Origin: Meridianimarinicoccus marinus
GTDB lineage: Bacteria; Pseudomonadota; Alphaproteobacteria; Rhodobacterales; Rhodobacteraceae
Length of the DNA stretch: 64,000 nt
Reading direction: 5' to 3'
Assembly (NCBI RefSeq): GCF_040689105.1
Contig: NZ_JBFBVU010000009.1
Location: 1-64,000 of the forward strand
Position numbers and translations under genes: made by a program
Shown: positions 41,729-49,847 of the stretch, piece by piece
Position numbering within the stretch: the first letter of the stretch is position 1
How the letters are laid out: every line of letters begins with the position of its first letter
The notes under the pieces: generated by a model
What the model was told of the DNA's origin: nothing
Databases searched by the model: none
The model's input: the letters and a program-made list of their open reading frames with translations, nothing else

Positions 41729-42029
41729 GCTGTCAGCGCCCTAAAATTAAACAGATTTTGCCCCCTCGCGTCCTTGGCGCCGGAGGGCTTTTCTGCCCCG
41801 CGGTAATTGTATAAGTCATTGAATTACAATCATTAAAACGGCTCGGTGATTCGCGCCAGTTTCGGAAAAATGGGTCAATTTTGTGACCCCGAAACCCGCA
41901 ATCCCCAAAATCCCGGTCTAAATTTCAGGCAACAGCGTGTTTCCTTGCCAGACCTCTGCTTCCGGCCTTCGCGTTTCGCAGGTGCAGCGCGAATACTGGG
42001 GCAGGAGTATCACTCAAGGGGAAACAGCC
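41729..42029. other. Gap before the NitT/TauT-type transporter operon
   Basis: 301 bases without a supported gene. The left part has a weak terminator-like hairpin (41763-41792). The middle, about 41795-41850, is strongly AT-rich, unusual here, and is the likely promoter of the operon starting at 42030. AGGGGA precedes that start. Confidence 0.5.
41763..41792 (+). terminator. Weak intrinsic terminator after the HEAT-repeat gene
   Basis: CCCTC (41763-41767) pairs with GAGGG (41783-41787), with a partial inner GCG/CGC pairing, followed by CTTTT. It lies 35 bases after the stop. The stem is short, so some read-through into the transporter operon is possible. Confidence 0.45.
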
Positions 42030-43409
42030 ATGACCGTACAACCGGTTCTCAAGGGGACATTGCTGGCCGCAGGCCTTCTGTCCATCGCCAATCCCGCCCT
42101 GGCGGAAAAGATCAAGATTGCCATCGGCCACCAGTCCATGTGCACCGACACCTACACCGCCGGGATCGTGGTGAAGGAACTTGGCCTGCTGGAGAAATAC
42201 CTGCCCACCGACGGCAAATACGCCGACGCCGAATATGACGTCAGCTGGGCCGATTACAGCTCGGGCGGGCCGATCACGAACCAGATGATGGCCGGCAAGC
42301 TAAACTTCGGGGTCATGGGGGATTACCCGCTGATCGTGAACGGCGCCAAGTTCCAGGAAACCGACAGCCTGCGCACGCTGTATGTGGCGGGCACCGGCTA
42401 TAACCTGAAAGGCTCGGGCAACGCCATTGTGGTGCCGGTGGACAGCGACATCTATTCGATCGACCAGCTGGAAGGCAAAGCCGTGTCGACGCCGGTGGGC
42501 TCGGCCGCCTGGGGCATGCTGCTGAAGGCGATGCAGGACAACAACATCTCCAGTGCTGCCTATTCGCTGAAGAACCAGAGCCCGGCTGTGGGGGCCGCCA
42601 ATATCGCTGCGGGCAAGATCGACGCGCACAGCGATTTCTGCCCCTGGTCCGAAATCATGGAATTCCGCGGCACCGGTCGCAAGATCTATGACGGTTCTGA
42701 AACCGGCGTGCCGTATCTGCACGGTGTCGTCGTCCGCGAGGATTTCGCCACCGAATACCCGGAAGTCGTCGAAGCCTTCATCAAGGCCGTCTACGAGGCC
42801 GGTGTCTGGATCCGCGAAGATCCGATGACCGCCGTGTCGCTGATGGAAGGCTGGACCGGCGTCGAGAAAGAGGTGCTGTACCTGTATTTCTCGCAAGGCG
42901 GCCATCTGACCCTGGACCCGACCATCAAGCCGGCCTGGGTGGACGCGCTGAAGTTCAACCACGGGGTTCTAGTGGCCGAAAAGGCCATTCCGCCGCTGGA
43001 TTTCGACGCCTGGATCACCGAGGACTACGCCAAGGCCGCCTTTGCCGATCTGGGTGTCGACTATGAGGCCGACAAGGCCGTGGTCGTGGACCCGGCCACG
43101 GCCAACGCCGGTCTGCCGATGGAGATCTGGCATGCCCGCGACGGGGTTTCGACCTATCCCGGCATGCCCGAGTTCCTGGCCGCCATGGCCGAGATGACCG
43201 GCACCGGCGCCAAGCTGAACGCCACCTATGTCTATGACGTCGAAACCGGGCTGAAACTGTTCGGCAAGACCGCCTTCTGGGTCCGCTCGGGCGACGACTA
43301 CGCCACCTTCCTGCGCAAGGGCGAGGCCGAGGAGTTCGCCACCGCCAGCGGCGGCACCGTGGTCAGCTTCGACGAGGCCATCGCGGACTTCATGCCCACC
43401 GAAGGCTGA
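42030..43409 (+). CDS. ABC transporter substrate-binding protein, NitT/TauT type (long form)
   Basis: 459 residues from ATG 42030, with AAGGGGA upstream and a signal peptide (MTVQPVLKGTLLAAGLLSIANPALA). The mature start KIKIAIGHQSMCTDTYTAGIVVKEL, followed by GGPITNQMMAGKLNFGVMGDYP and SPAVGAANIAAGKIDAHSDFCPW, shows the nitrate/sulfonate/taurine receptor fold. It is about 130 residues longer than usual (near 330), with an extra C-terminal region. Ligand unknown. It is the first gene of a tightly packed eight-gene operon running to 48147. Confidence 0.82.
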   Translation: MTVQPVLKGTLLAAGLLSIANPALAEKIKIAIGHQSMCTDTYTAGIVVKELGLLEKYLPTDGKYADAEYDVSWADYSSGGPITNQMMAGKLNFGVMGDYPLIVNGAKFQETDSLRTLYVAGTGYNLKGSGNAIVVPVDSDIYSIDQLEGKAVSTPVGSAAWGMLLKAMQDNNISSAAYSLKNQSPAVGAANIAAGKIDAHSDFCPWSEIMEFRGTGRKIYDGSETGVPYLHGVVVREDFATEYPEVVEAFIKAVYEAGVWIREDPMTAVSLMEGWTGVEKEVLYLYFSQGGHLTLDPTIKPAWVDALKFNHGVLVAEKAIPPLDFDAWITEDYAKAAFADLGVDYEADKAVVVDPATANAGLPMEIWHARDGVSTYPGMPEFLAAMAEMTGTGAKLNATYVYDVETGLKLFGKTAFWVRSGDDYATFLRKGEAEEFATASGGTVVSFDEAIADFMPTEG

Positions 43410-43480
43410 GGCCCCGCGCCCCAGACCCCAAATCCACCGGCAGGCCGTTCCCGGCCTGCCGGAGACCAGGAATCGAGCGA

Positions 43481-44380
43481 ATGATGACCCAGACAGCGCA
43501 CCTTCTTGACGATGACTTGCCCGAGACGACCCCGGCGGTAGAGCCGCCGTCCGACACGGCGACGGCCAGGCCAGCCCCCTCCGCCAAGCCGCAACGGCGG
43601 CGGATGAACCCGGACCTGCTGCGCACCATTGTCACCGGCGCCCTGTCGTTGCTGCTGGGGCTGCTGCTGTGGCACTGGGCCTCGGCCTCGAACTTCAACT
43701 GGTTCATAAATTTCGCAAACGTGCCGTCCCCGGCCAAGGTCTTCACCGCCTTTTTCGGTCATCTGGGGACCGAGATCTTCTATGTGCATATCGGCGTCTC
43801 GATGCGCCGGATCCTGATCAGCTATTCCATCGCGGTGGTGCTGGGCATCGGCATCGGGCTGGTGATGGGCCGGTCGCGTTTCGCCCGGTCGTTCATCATG
43901 CCCTATATCGAGGTCGTGCGCCCGATCCCGGCGGTTGCCTGGATCCCGCTGGCGATCCTGATGTGGCCGACCGAGGAATCCTCGATCATCTACATCACCT
44001 TTCTGGGCGCCCTGTTTCCCATCGTGCTGAACACCCTGCACGGGGTCGAACAGACGCCCGAGGTTCTGGTTCGTGCCGCGCAAAGTCTGGGCGCGTCGCG
44101 GCTGGCGATCTTCGCCCATGTGGTGCTGCCTGCCGCGCTGCCGTCGATCTCGGCCGGGCTGGCCATCGGCATGGGGGTGTCGTGGTTCTCGCTGCTGGCC
44201 GGAGAGATCATCTCAGGCCAATACGGCATCGGCTACTTCACCTGGGATGCCTACAGCCTGATCAACTATCAGGACATCGTGGTGGGGATGCTGGTCATCG
44301 GCTTTCTCGGCACCATGTCCACGGCGGCGATCAAGCAGATGACCAAGCCGCTGCTGAAATGGCAAAAGCGGGTGAGGTGA
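43481..44380 (+). CDS. ABC transporter permease, NitT/TauT type
   Basis: 299 residues. A proline-rich cytoplasmic N-terminus (about 1-45) precedes six membrane helices of the SsuC/TauC/NrtB fold, with the EAA loop LVRAAQSLGASRLAIFAHVVLPAALPSI and the helix IEVVRPIPAVAWIPLAILMW. It forms the pore for the binding protein upstream and the ATPase at 45034. Four bases separate it from the next, unrecognised membrane protein gene. Confidence 0.88.
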   Translation: MMTQTAHLLDDDLPETTPAVEPPSDTATARPAPSAKPQRRRMNPDLLRTIVTGALSLLLGLLLWHWASASNFNWFINFANVPSPAKVFTAFFGHLGTEIFYVHIGVSMRRILISYSIAVVLGIGIGLVMGRSRFARSFIMPYIEVVRPIPAVAWIPLAILMWPTEESSIIYITFLGALFPIVLNTLHGVEQTPEVLVRAAQSLGASRLAIFAHVVLPAALPSISAGLAIGMGVSWFSLLAGEIISGQYGIGYFTWDAYSLINYQDIVVGMLVIGFLGTMSTAAIKQMTKPLLKWQKRVR

Positions 44381-44384
44381 GCGG

Positions 44385-45041
44385 ATGCTGACGACCCTGC
44401 GATCCGAGCTGCGCGACGGCTGGAAACAGATGCTGGCCTGGGGCATCGGCTTTGCGCTGCTGACCCAGGGGATGATGCTGGCCGCGCTCTGCATCCGCTT
44501 CCTGGCCGTGCCGAACTACGTGGTGTTCTACGACTGGCCCGGCAATGTGGCGACTATCATCGACAGCACGCCTTCGGTGTCCGACATGCTGCCAATCATC
44601 GCCGGCGAATGGCTGATCGAGATCGGCCAGATGAACTACAGCTGGGGCAATGGCATCTCGGTCTGGGCGCTGAACGTGGTACCGGCCAAGCTGCTGCTGC
44701 TGTTCGCCGTGGGCGCGCTGGTCTGCCTGTGCCGCCGATTGCTGCGGCAGGACAGTTGCCCCGGCACATTGCGCAACGGGGCCGGGGTCGCCACCGGTCT
44801 TGGCGTCGGCCTTGTCGCGCTGACCAATGCCACCATGAGCTGGGTGGTCTGCTGCGCCACCCCGAACTGGGTCGTGGGGCTGGCGATGATGGGGCTGGGC
44901 GTCTCGACCTCGCTGGCGCTGGAACCCTATGGCACGGTGCTGGCGATCTCGGGCTTTGGCCTGCTGGCGCTGGCCGTGCTGGCCCTGGCCTGGCGCAAAT
45001 CCCGCAACACCGATTTTCACGGGGAACCGACACATGCTTGA
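44385..45041 (+). CDS. Unrecognised integral membrane protein inside an ABC operon
   Basis: 218 residues. I do not recognise a family. It has an N-terminal helix (MLAWGIGFALLTQGMMLAAL), a soluble loop of about 60 residues (PNYVVFYDWPGNVATIIDST to GQMNYSWGNGI), and about four further hydrophobic segments. One of these contains the paired cysteines of SWVVCCATPNWVVGL, and a CLCRRLL segment adds two more. It overlaps the ATPase gene by 8 bases and follows the permease by 4, so it is very likely part of the transporter or its accessory. Metal binding by the cysteines is speculative. Confidence 0.7.
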   Translation: MLTTLRSELRDGWKQMLAWGIGFALLTQGMMLAALCIRFLAVPNYVVFYDWPGNVATIIDSTPSVSDMLPIIAGEWLIEIGQMNYSWGNGISVWALNVVPAKLLLLFAVGALVCLCRRLLRQDSCPGTLRNGAGVATGLGVGLVALTNATMSWVVCCATPNWVVGLAMMGLGVSTSLALEPYGTVLAISGFGLLALAVLALAWRKSRNTDFHGEPTHA

Positions 45042-45873
45042 TGTCCTGAAACTGAACCGCGGCCCGGCACCGGTGCCCACCACCGGCAAGGGGGAAATCC
45101 ATGTCTCGGGCGTGTCCATCACCTTCGGGCAGGGCCCCGAGGCGCATCACGCGGTCGAACACACCAACCTGCGCATTCAACCCGGCGAATTCGTCTGCAT
45201 CCTTGGCCCCTCGGGATGCGGAAAATCGACCCTGCTCAATGCCGTGGCGGGCTATGTCACGCCGTCCACGGGCGGGGTCATGGTTGACGGCATCGTGGTG
45301 GAAAAGCCGGGGCCGGACCGGGGGATGGTGTTCCAGCAGTATTCGCTGCTGCCGTGGAAGACCGTGCATGACAATGTGGCCTTCGGCCCGCGCATGGCCG
45401 GCAAAAGCCGCGCCGAGGCCAACGCGATTGCCGACAGCTTTCTGGAAATGGTTGGCCTGAAGAAGTTCGGCACCCGCTTCCCGGCGGAACTGTCCGGCGG
45501 CATGCAACAGCGCGTGGGCATCGCAAGGGCGCTGGCCAACAACCCGTCGGTGCTGCTGATGGACGAACCCTTCGGGGCGCTGGATGCCCAGACCCGCCTG
45601 ATGATGCAGGAAAGCCTGCTGGATATCTGGCGCAAGTTCGGCACCACCGTGCTGTTCGTCACCCATGATGTCGACGAGGCGGTCTTCCTGGCCGACCGCG
45701 TGCTGATCATGAGCGCCGCACCGGGCCGCATCATCGAGGATTTCAAGGTCGGCCTGCCACGCCCGCGCACCACTGACATGGCGGCCCTGCCGGCCTATAT
45801 CGAGGCCCGGCGCCACTGCCTGGAGACCATCCGCGCCGAAAGCCGCCGCGCCTTCGAGGATCAGAACGCATGA
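45034..45873 (+). CDS. ABC transporter ATP-binding protein, NitT/TauT type
   Basis: 279 residues from ATG 45034. Walker A LGPSGCGKST, Q-loop MVFQQYSLLPWKTV, signature LSGGMQQRVGIARAL, Walker B VLLMDEPFGALDAQT and switch VTHDVDEAVFLADR follow SsuB/TauB/NrtD. It powers the importer whose receptor and permease are encoded upstream. The start lies 8 bases inside the preceding membrane-protein gene and the stop overlaps the SCO gene by 4, so the copper-type genes are translated with it. Confidence 0.9.
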   Translation: MLDVLKLNRGPAPVPTTGKGEIHVSGVSITFGQGPEAHHAVEHTNLRIQPGEFVCILGPSGCGKSTLLNAVAGYVTPSTGGVMVDGIVVEKPGPDRGMVFQQYSLLPWKTVHDNVAFGPRMAGKSRAEANAIADSFLEMVGLKKFGTRFPAELSGGMQQRVGIARALANNPSVLLMDEPFGALDAQTRLMMQESLLDIWRKFGTTVLFVTHDVDEAVFLADRVLIMSAAPGRIIEDFKVGLPRPRTTDMAALPAYIEARRHCLETIRAESRRAFEDQNA

Positions 45874-46463
45874 GGGCATGGGTGGTTGCCGCAGCACTGG
45901 CACTGGCCGCGCCCGCCGGCGCGCAGGTGCAGGGCGTGATGCTGGAAAAGGCCGTTGCGATCCCGGAGTTCGTGCTGTCGGATCAGTTGGGCGCAACTTT
46001 CACTGACGACGACCTGCAGGATCGCTGGACGCTGATCATGTTCGGGTTCAACTCCTGCCCCGATGTGTGCCCCTACACGCTGGGCAATCTGGAACACGCG
46101 ATCAGCGAAACCGCGCTGCGGGTGCGCCCGGACAATGTGCCCAAGGTGGTGTTCGTGTCGGTCGATCCGGCGCGCGATCATGACACCGTCACCGACTACG
46201 CGCTGTTCTTTCATCCCCAGTTTCGCGGCGTGACCGGCGCGCGCGACCAGATCGACCTTCTGGTCGAGGCCACCGACAGCAGCTATCGCCTGATGCCGCC
46301 CGATGACACCGGCTATTACGAGGTTCAGCACACCTCGGCGGTGTCCGTCATCGCACCTGACGGGACCCTGCGCGCCAAGTTGCAACCGCCGTTCGACGCC
46401 GGCCTGACGGCCGAGTTTCTGGCCCGCCTGCAAATCCAGTACCGAAGGGATGCCCTGCAATGA
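45870..46463 (+). CDS. SCO1/SenC family copper chaperone or thiol protein
   Basis: 197 residues with a signal peptide (MRAWVVAAALALAAPAGA). The thioredoxin-like domain carries the copper motif in FNSCPDVCPYTL and the third ligand histidine in YEVQHTSAVSVI. Family members deliver copper to the CuA site of cytochrome oxidase or reduce its cysteines in the periplasm. Here the gene overlaps an ABC ATPase on one side and a PCu(A)C protein on the other, which ties a copper function to this importer. Confidence 0.88.
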   Translation: MRAWVVAAALALAAPAGAQVQGVMLEKAVAIPEFVLSDQLGATFTDDDLQDRWTLIMFGFNSCPDVCPYTLGNLEHAISETALRVRPDNVPKVVFVSVDPARDHDTVTDYALFFHPQFRGVTGARDQIDLLVEATDSSYRLMPPDDTGYYEVQHTSAVSVIAPDGTLRAKLQPPFDAGLTAEFLARLQIQYRRDALQ

Positions 46464-46888
46464 GATCCGCCGTCCTCGCCCTGTCCATGATCCTTCCTGC
46501 AGTTGCAAGCGCCGGCGAGATTGCCGTTCGCGACGCCTGGGTGCCGCTGGCCCCGCCTTCGGCCCGCGCGCACGCCGCGTTCATGGTGCTGGAAAACACC
46601 GGCGCCGATCCGCGTCATCTGGTGGGGGTTTCGGCCCCCGGCTATGGCATGGCGCATCTGCATGAAAGCGCCGAAACGGATGGTGTCGCAACGATGCGCG
46701 CGGTCGAGCAACTGACGCTGGAACCGGGGCAGGCGGTGGCGCTGGAACATGGCAGTTTCCACATCATGCTGATGATGCCCAAGACCCCGAAAGCGGAAGG
46801 CGATACGGTTGATCTGACCCTGATCTTCGCCGATGGGCAGGAAGTTCCGGTACAGGCGCCGGTGAAGAAGCTTCATGCGGGCATGTAG
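46460..46888 (+). CDS. PCu(A)C family periplasmic copper chaperone
   Basis: 142 residues with a signal peptide (MRSAVLALSMILPAVASAG). The Cu(I) site is the H(M)x10Mx21HxM type: MAHLHESAETDGVATMRAVE supplies the first histidine and methionine, and LEHGSFHIMLMMP the second set. Such proteins hand copper to SCO or to CuA. It overlaps the SCO gene by 4 bases and the cytochrome gene by 14. Confidence 0.88.
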   Translation: MRSAVLALSMILPAVASAGEIAVRDAWVPLAPPSARAHAAFMVLENTGADPRHLVGVSAPGYGMAHLHESAETDGVATMRAVEQLTLEPGQAVALEHGSFHIMLMMPKTPKAEGDTVDLTLIFADGQEVPVQAPVKKLHAGM

Positions 46889-47444
46889 CCTTGCGCTGAT
46901 GCTGATGGCCGCGCCAGTGACAGCGGACGGCGTGCTCGACTATGAAAACGCCTATGAGGCTTGCGCCCTGTGCCACGGGCTGTTCGGGGATTCCCGACGC
47001 GCGAAGTTTCCCAAGCTTGCGGGGCAGGATCCGGTGTATCTGGAAGCGCAGATCCTGGCCTTCCTGTCGGGTCAGCGCCGCAATGACGGCGGCCAGATGG
47101 TGGCGGTGGTGACCGAACTGGATGCCGCGGATATTCCCGTGGTTGTCGACTGGTTCGCCACGCAGGACCCGCCCACGCCAGCGCCGCCGCCGCAGGGGGA
47201 GGAAGGCGCGCTGCTGTACATTCTGGGCGAATGCGGCAGTTGTCACGACAGCCGTACCGGCGTGCCCTTGCTGACCGCCCAGCATCCCGCCTATCTTGCC
47301 AAGCAGATGCGGGACTTCCGCGCCGGGCTTCGTCCCGTTTCCACCCGCGCCAAGACCGCCGCCATGATGGCGCTGTCCGAGGCCGAGATCGACACGCTGG
47401 CCGCCTGGCTGGGCGCCCAACCGCGAGAGCCTCATGACGGATGA
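46875..47444 (+). CDS. Diheme cytochrome c (c4-like)
   Basis: 189 residues with a short signal peptide. Two heme c attachment motifs are visible, CALCHG and CGSCHD, each in a small cytochrome c domain with the expected later methionine region (GQRRNDGGQMVAVV; TAAMMALSEAEI). A proline-rich linker (PPTPAPPPQ) joins the domains. Two-domain cytochromes c4 shuttle electrons in the periplasm, often to terminal oxidases. Its overlap with the PCu(A)C gene suggests that the copper proteins serve a respiratory or redox partner. Confidence 0.82.
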   Translation: MRACSLALMLMAAPVTADGVLDYENAYEACALCHGLFGDSRRAKFPKLAGQDPVYLEAQILAFLSGQRRNDGGQMVAVVTELDAADIPVVVDWFATQDPPTPAPPPQGEEGALLYILGECGSCHDSRTGVPLLTAQHPAYLAKQMRDFRAGLRPVSTRAKTAAMMALSEAEIDTLAAWLGAQPREPHDG

Positions 47445-48147
47445 CGACGACGGCCCCGGCGCCCTGTATCTCTCGGAATACCTGCTGGAGATCAACGAGG
47501 GCGCGGGGTTTCTGGGCAGCCTCAGGGATGACGGCCGCCGCGCGGTGCGTCGACAGGGTTCGCGGGTAACGGTTAAGAAGGGCGAAGGCGTCTTCTTTCA
47601 GGGCGACCCGCATATCGGGGTCTGGGTGATCGAAAGCGGTCGCATCCGCACCTATTACACCGGTCCTTCTGGGCGCGAGATCACGCTGGCCTATTGGACG
47701 CCGGGCCATTTCGTCGGGGGTCCCGAGGTCTTTGGCCGGGGCCGCCACGTCTGGTCGGCGGACGCGCTGGAGGATTGCGAGCTTCTGTTCCTGTCGGGCA
47801 TGAGCCTGCGCACGCTGGTGACCGAGATTCCCGAGGTGGCGCTGGCGGTGATCGACGGGCTGATCGCCAAGGGCAAATGCTATTCCGCGCTGATCCAGAT
47901 GCTGGGCACCCGGTCGGTGGCCGAACGTCTGCGCCAGCTTCTGGTGATCCTTGCCGATACCTATGGCCGGCAGGAAAAGGACGTCACCATCATCGACCGG
48001 TCCATCACCTATGAACAATTGGCAACCATGGTCGGGGCCACGCGGCAGTGGGTCACCCAGTCGCTGGACAAGCTGAACGATGAAGGCGTGCTCAGCGTCA
48101 CCCGCCGGGAAATCCGTATCTACGATCTGGAAGCGCTGAAAATGTGA
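47434..48147 (+). CDS. Crp/Fnr family transcriptional regulator
   Basis: 237 residues. A cyclic-nucleotide-type sensor domain (about 40-150, with GEGVFFQGDPHIGVWVIESGRIRTYY and GHFVGGPEVFGRGRHVWSADAL) precedes the C-terminal HTH (SITYEQLATMVGATRQWVTQSLDKL). It lacks the N-terminal cysteine cluster of oxygen-sensing FNR. The signal may be a nucleotide, redox state or the imported compound. It is the last gene of the transporter-copper operon, overlapping the cytochrome gene by 11 bases, and probably regulates that operon. Confidence 0.87.
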   Translation: MTDDDDGPGALYLSEYLLEINEGAGFLGSLRDDGRRAVRRQGSRVTVKKGEGVFFQGDPHIGVWVIESGRIRTYYTGPSGREITLAYWTPGHFVGGPEVFGRGRHVWSADALEDCELLFLSGMSLRTLVTEIPEVALAVIDGLIAKGKCYSALIQMLGTRSVAERLRQLLVILADTYGRQEKDVTIIDRSITYEQLATMVGATRQWVTQSLDKLNDEGVLSVTRREIRIYDLEALKM

Positions 48148-48177
48148 GCGTGGCTCCGGGCGATACGGATGCCTTAC

Positions 48178-48194
48178 TGCCTGAAAAGCAGGCA
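48178..48194 (+). terminator. Hairpin after the Crp/Fnr gene
   Basis: Perfect TGCCTG (48178-48183) and CAGGCA (48189-48194) arms around AAAAG, 31 bases after the stop and followed by TTAACGATTAAA. The stem is short and the T-run poor, so termination is plausible but weak. Confidence 0.45.
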
Positions 48195-48296
48195 TTAACG
48201 ATTAAACATCAGGCGCAGCGGGGGCAAGAACACCCTCGGTGCCCCTGACCCGGCTATCGCGTTGCGACTCTGACCGGCGCTGCCCATATTGGCGGC

Positions 48297-49847
48297 ATGT
48301 ACGCATCACACGGGTTCCTTCGTTCCGATATCGGAGATGTGGACGTCCTTTATCATGAAGGGCTGTATCATCTCTTCCACCTCGTCCTGCCCAATCACGA
48401 CTTCATCGCCCATGCGGTCAGCAGCGACGGCATGTCATGGCGGCGGGTCAAGAACGCGCTGTTCGTCGGCGATCCCGGCAGTTGGGATGACGACATGCTG
48501 TGGACCATGCATGTCTCGCCCGATCCGGCCAAGCCCGGCGGCTGGCGGATGTTCTACACCGGCCTGTCGCGGTCCGAGTTCGGGCGCGTGCAGCGCGTCG
48601 GAGTGGCGCGATCCGACGATCTGTATAACTGGACCCGCTGCGAGGAAGGCGAAGGCTATCCGCTGGAAATCCCCGGCGACTGGTACGAATCCACGGTCGA
48701 CGAGGGCCGCAAATGGGTCAGTTTCCGCGACCCGTTCTATTACCATGATCCCGAAACCGGCGAACGGATGCTGCTGGCCTCGGCACGGGTCAAGCAGGGG
48801 CCGGTGGTGCGGCGCGGCTGCGTGGGCATGGCGCGAGAGGTCGCGCCTGACCGGTTCGAGTTTGGCCCGCCGCTGTATATGCCGGGCATCTACGACGACG
48901 TGGAAGTGCCCAACCTGTTCCGCCTGAACGACCGGTACTACCTGATCGGCTCGATCCGCGAGGACACCAAGATCCACTACTGGTACGCCGACGACATCGC
49001 CGGCCCGTTCATGAATTTCACCGACAACGTGCTGCTGCCCGAAGGAAATTACGCGGGCCGCATCTGCAAGGTCGGCGACCGCATCCTGATCTTCAACTTC
49101 TTCCAGCGGACCGAGATCCTCTATGGTCGCGAAATCGTGGCGCGCCTGCTGCCGCCGCCCAAGGAGCTTGTGCCGGGGCGCGACGGGCGGCTGATCCTGA
49201 AGTCCTTCGGCGGGTATGACGCCATCGTCAAGAACCCCTTCGAAGTGACCAACGCCGCCGAGTTCACACCGCTGCTGGGTAACCCCGCCGCCCGGATCAC
49301 CCCCGTGGATAATTGGGTTCAGATATCCTGCCTCAGCGGGTTCGAAGCCTTCCTCATCCCCGGCGAGCATCAGGATTTCCGCCTGCGCGCCCGGATGCGC
49401 CTGAAAGGGGCTGGCAAATGCGGGCTGGTGCTGCGGGCGTCGGAAGAGGGCGACGGCTATTTCCTCTCGCTGGATCTGGAAAAGGGCTATGCCCAGTTGC
49501 GCCGCTGGGGCGCCAATCCGCGGCCCGAGTTCGAACACGCGTTCCTGTATGAAACCCTTCAGGGCGGCAACTTCCTGTGGCACGAACCCGGCGACGGGCT
49601 GGACATCGAGGTGGTCGCCCACGGCACCTATATCGAGTTCTCGATCAACGGGCAGGTCACCCTATGTGTGGTGGATGACACCTACGGCGAGGGCCATGTG
49701 GGCTTCTACACCGAATCCGCCACCGTCCAGCTGGACCGGATCACCATGGATTGGCTGGACCGCCCGATCTCGGAAGAGGAGGCGGTCTATACCGCCACGC
49801 GGACCGGCGACATGCCCTTGGGTCTGGACATGCCGGGGCCGGCATGA
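48297..49847 (+). CDS. GH32/GH43-like five-blade propeller glycoside hydrolase
   Basis: 516 residues without a signal peptide, so probably cytoplasmic. The N-terminal propeller shows the clan pattern: an aspartate-bearing first strand (DIGDVDVLYHEGLYHLFHL), the stabiliser aspartate in SFRDPFYYHD (R-D-P) and an acidic residue in VEVPNLFRL. About 170 C-terminal residues form a lectin-like sandwich (FRLRARMRLKGAGKCGLVLR). Such enzymes cleave beta-fructosides, including sucrose. It overlaps a sucrose-phosphatase-like gene by 4 bases and lies with a sucrose-phosphate-synthase-like gene, so a sucrose or related disaccharide is the likely substrate. Other furanosides remain possible. Confidence 0.68.
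   Translation: MYASHGFLRSDIGDVDVLYHEGLYHLFHLVLPNHDFIAHAVSSDGMSWRRVKNALFVGDPGSWDDDMLWTMHVSPDPAKPGGWRMFYTGLSRSEFGRVQRVGVARSDDLYNWTRCEEGEGYPLEIPGDWYESTVDEGRKWVSFRDPFYYHDPETGERMLLASARVKQGPVVRRGCVGMAREVAPDRFEFGPPLYMPGIYDDVEVPNLFRLNDRYYLIGSIREDTKIHYWYADDIAGPFMNFTDNVLLPEGNYAGRICKVGDRILIFNFFQRTEILYGREIVARLLPPPKELVPGRDGRLILKSFGGYDAIVKNPFEVTNAAEFTPLLGNPAARITPVDNWVQISCLSGFEAFLIPGEHQDFRLRARMRLKGAGKCGLVLRASEEGDGYFLSLDLEKGYAQLRRWGANPRPEFEHAFLYETLQGGNFLWHEPGDGLDIEVVAHGTYIEFSINGQVTLCVVDDTYGEGHVGFYTESATVQLDRITMDWLDRPISEEEAVYTATRTGDMPLGLDMPGPA

Noticed and set aside
41819..41832. FNR-like box TTGAATTACAATCA before the transporter operon
   Set aside because: The halves do not fit TTGAT-N4-ATCAA (second half out of register), so I did not call it despite the Crp/Fnr gene in the operon.
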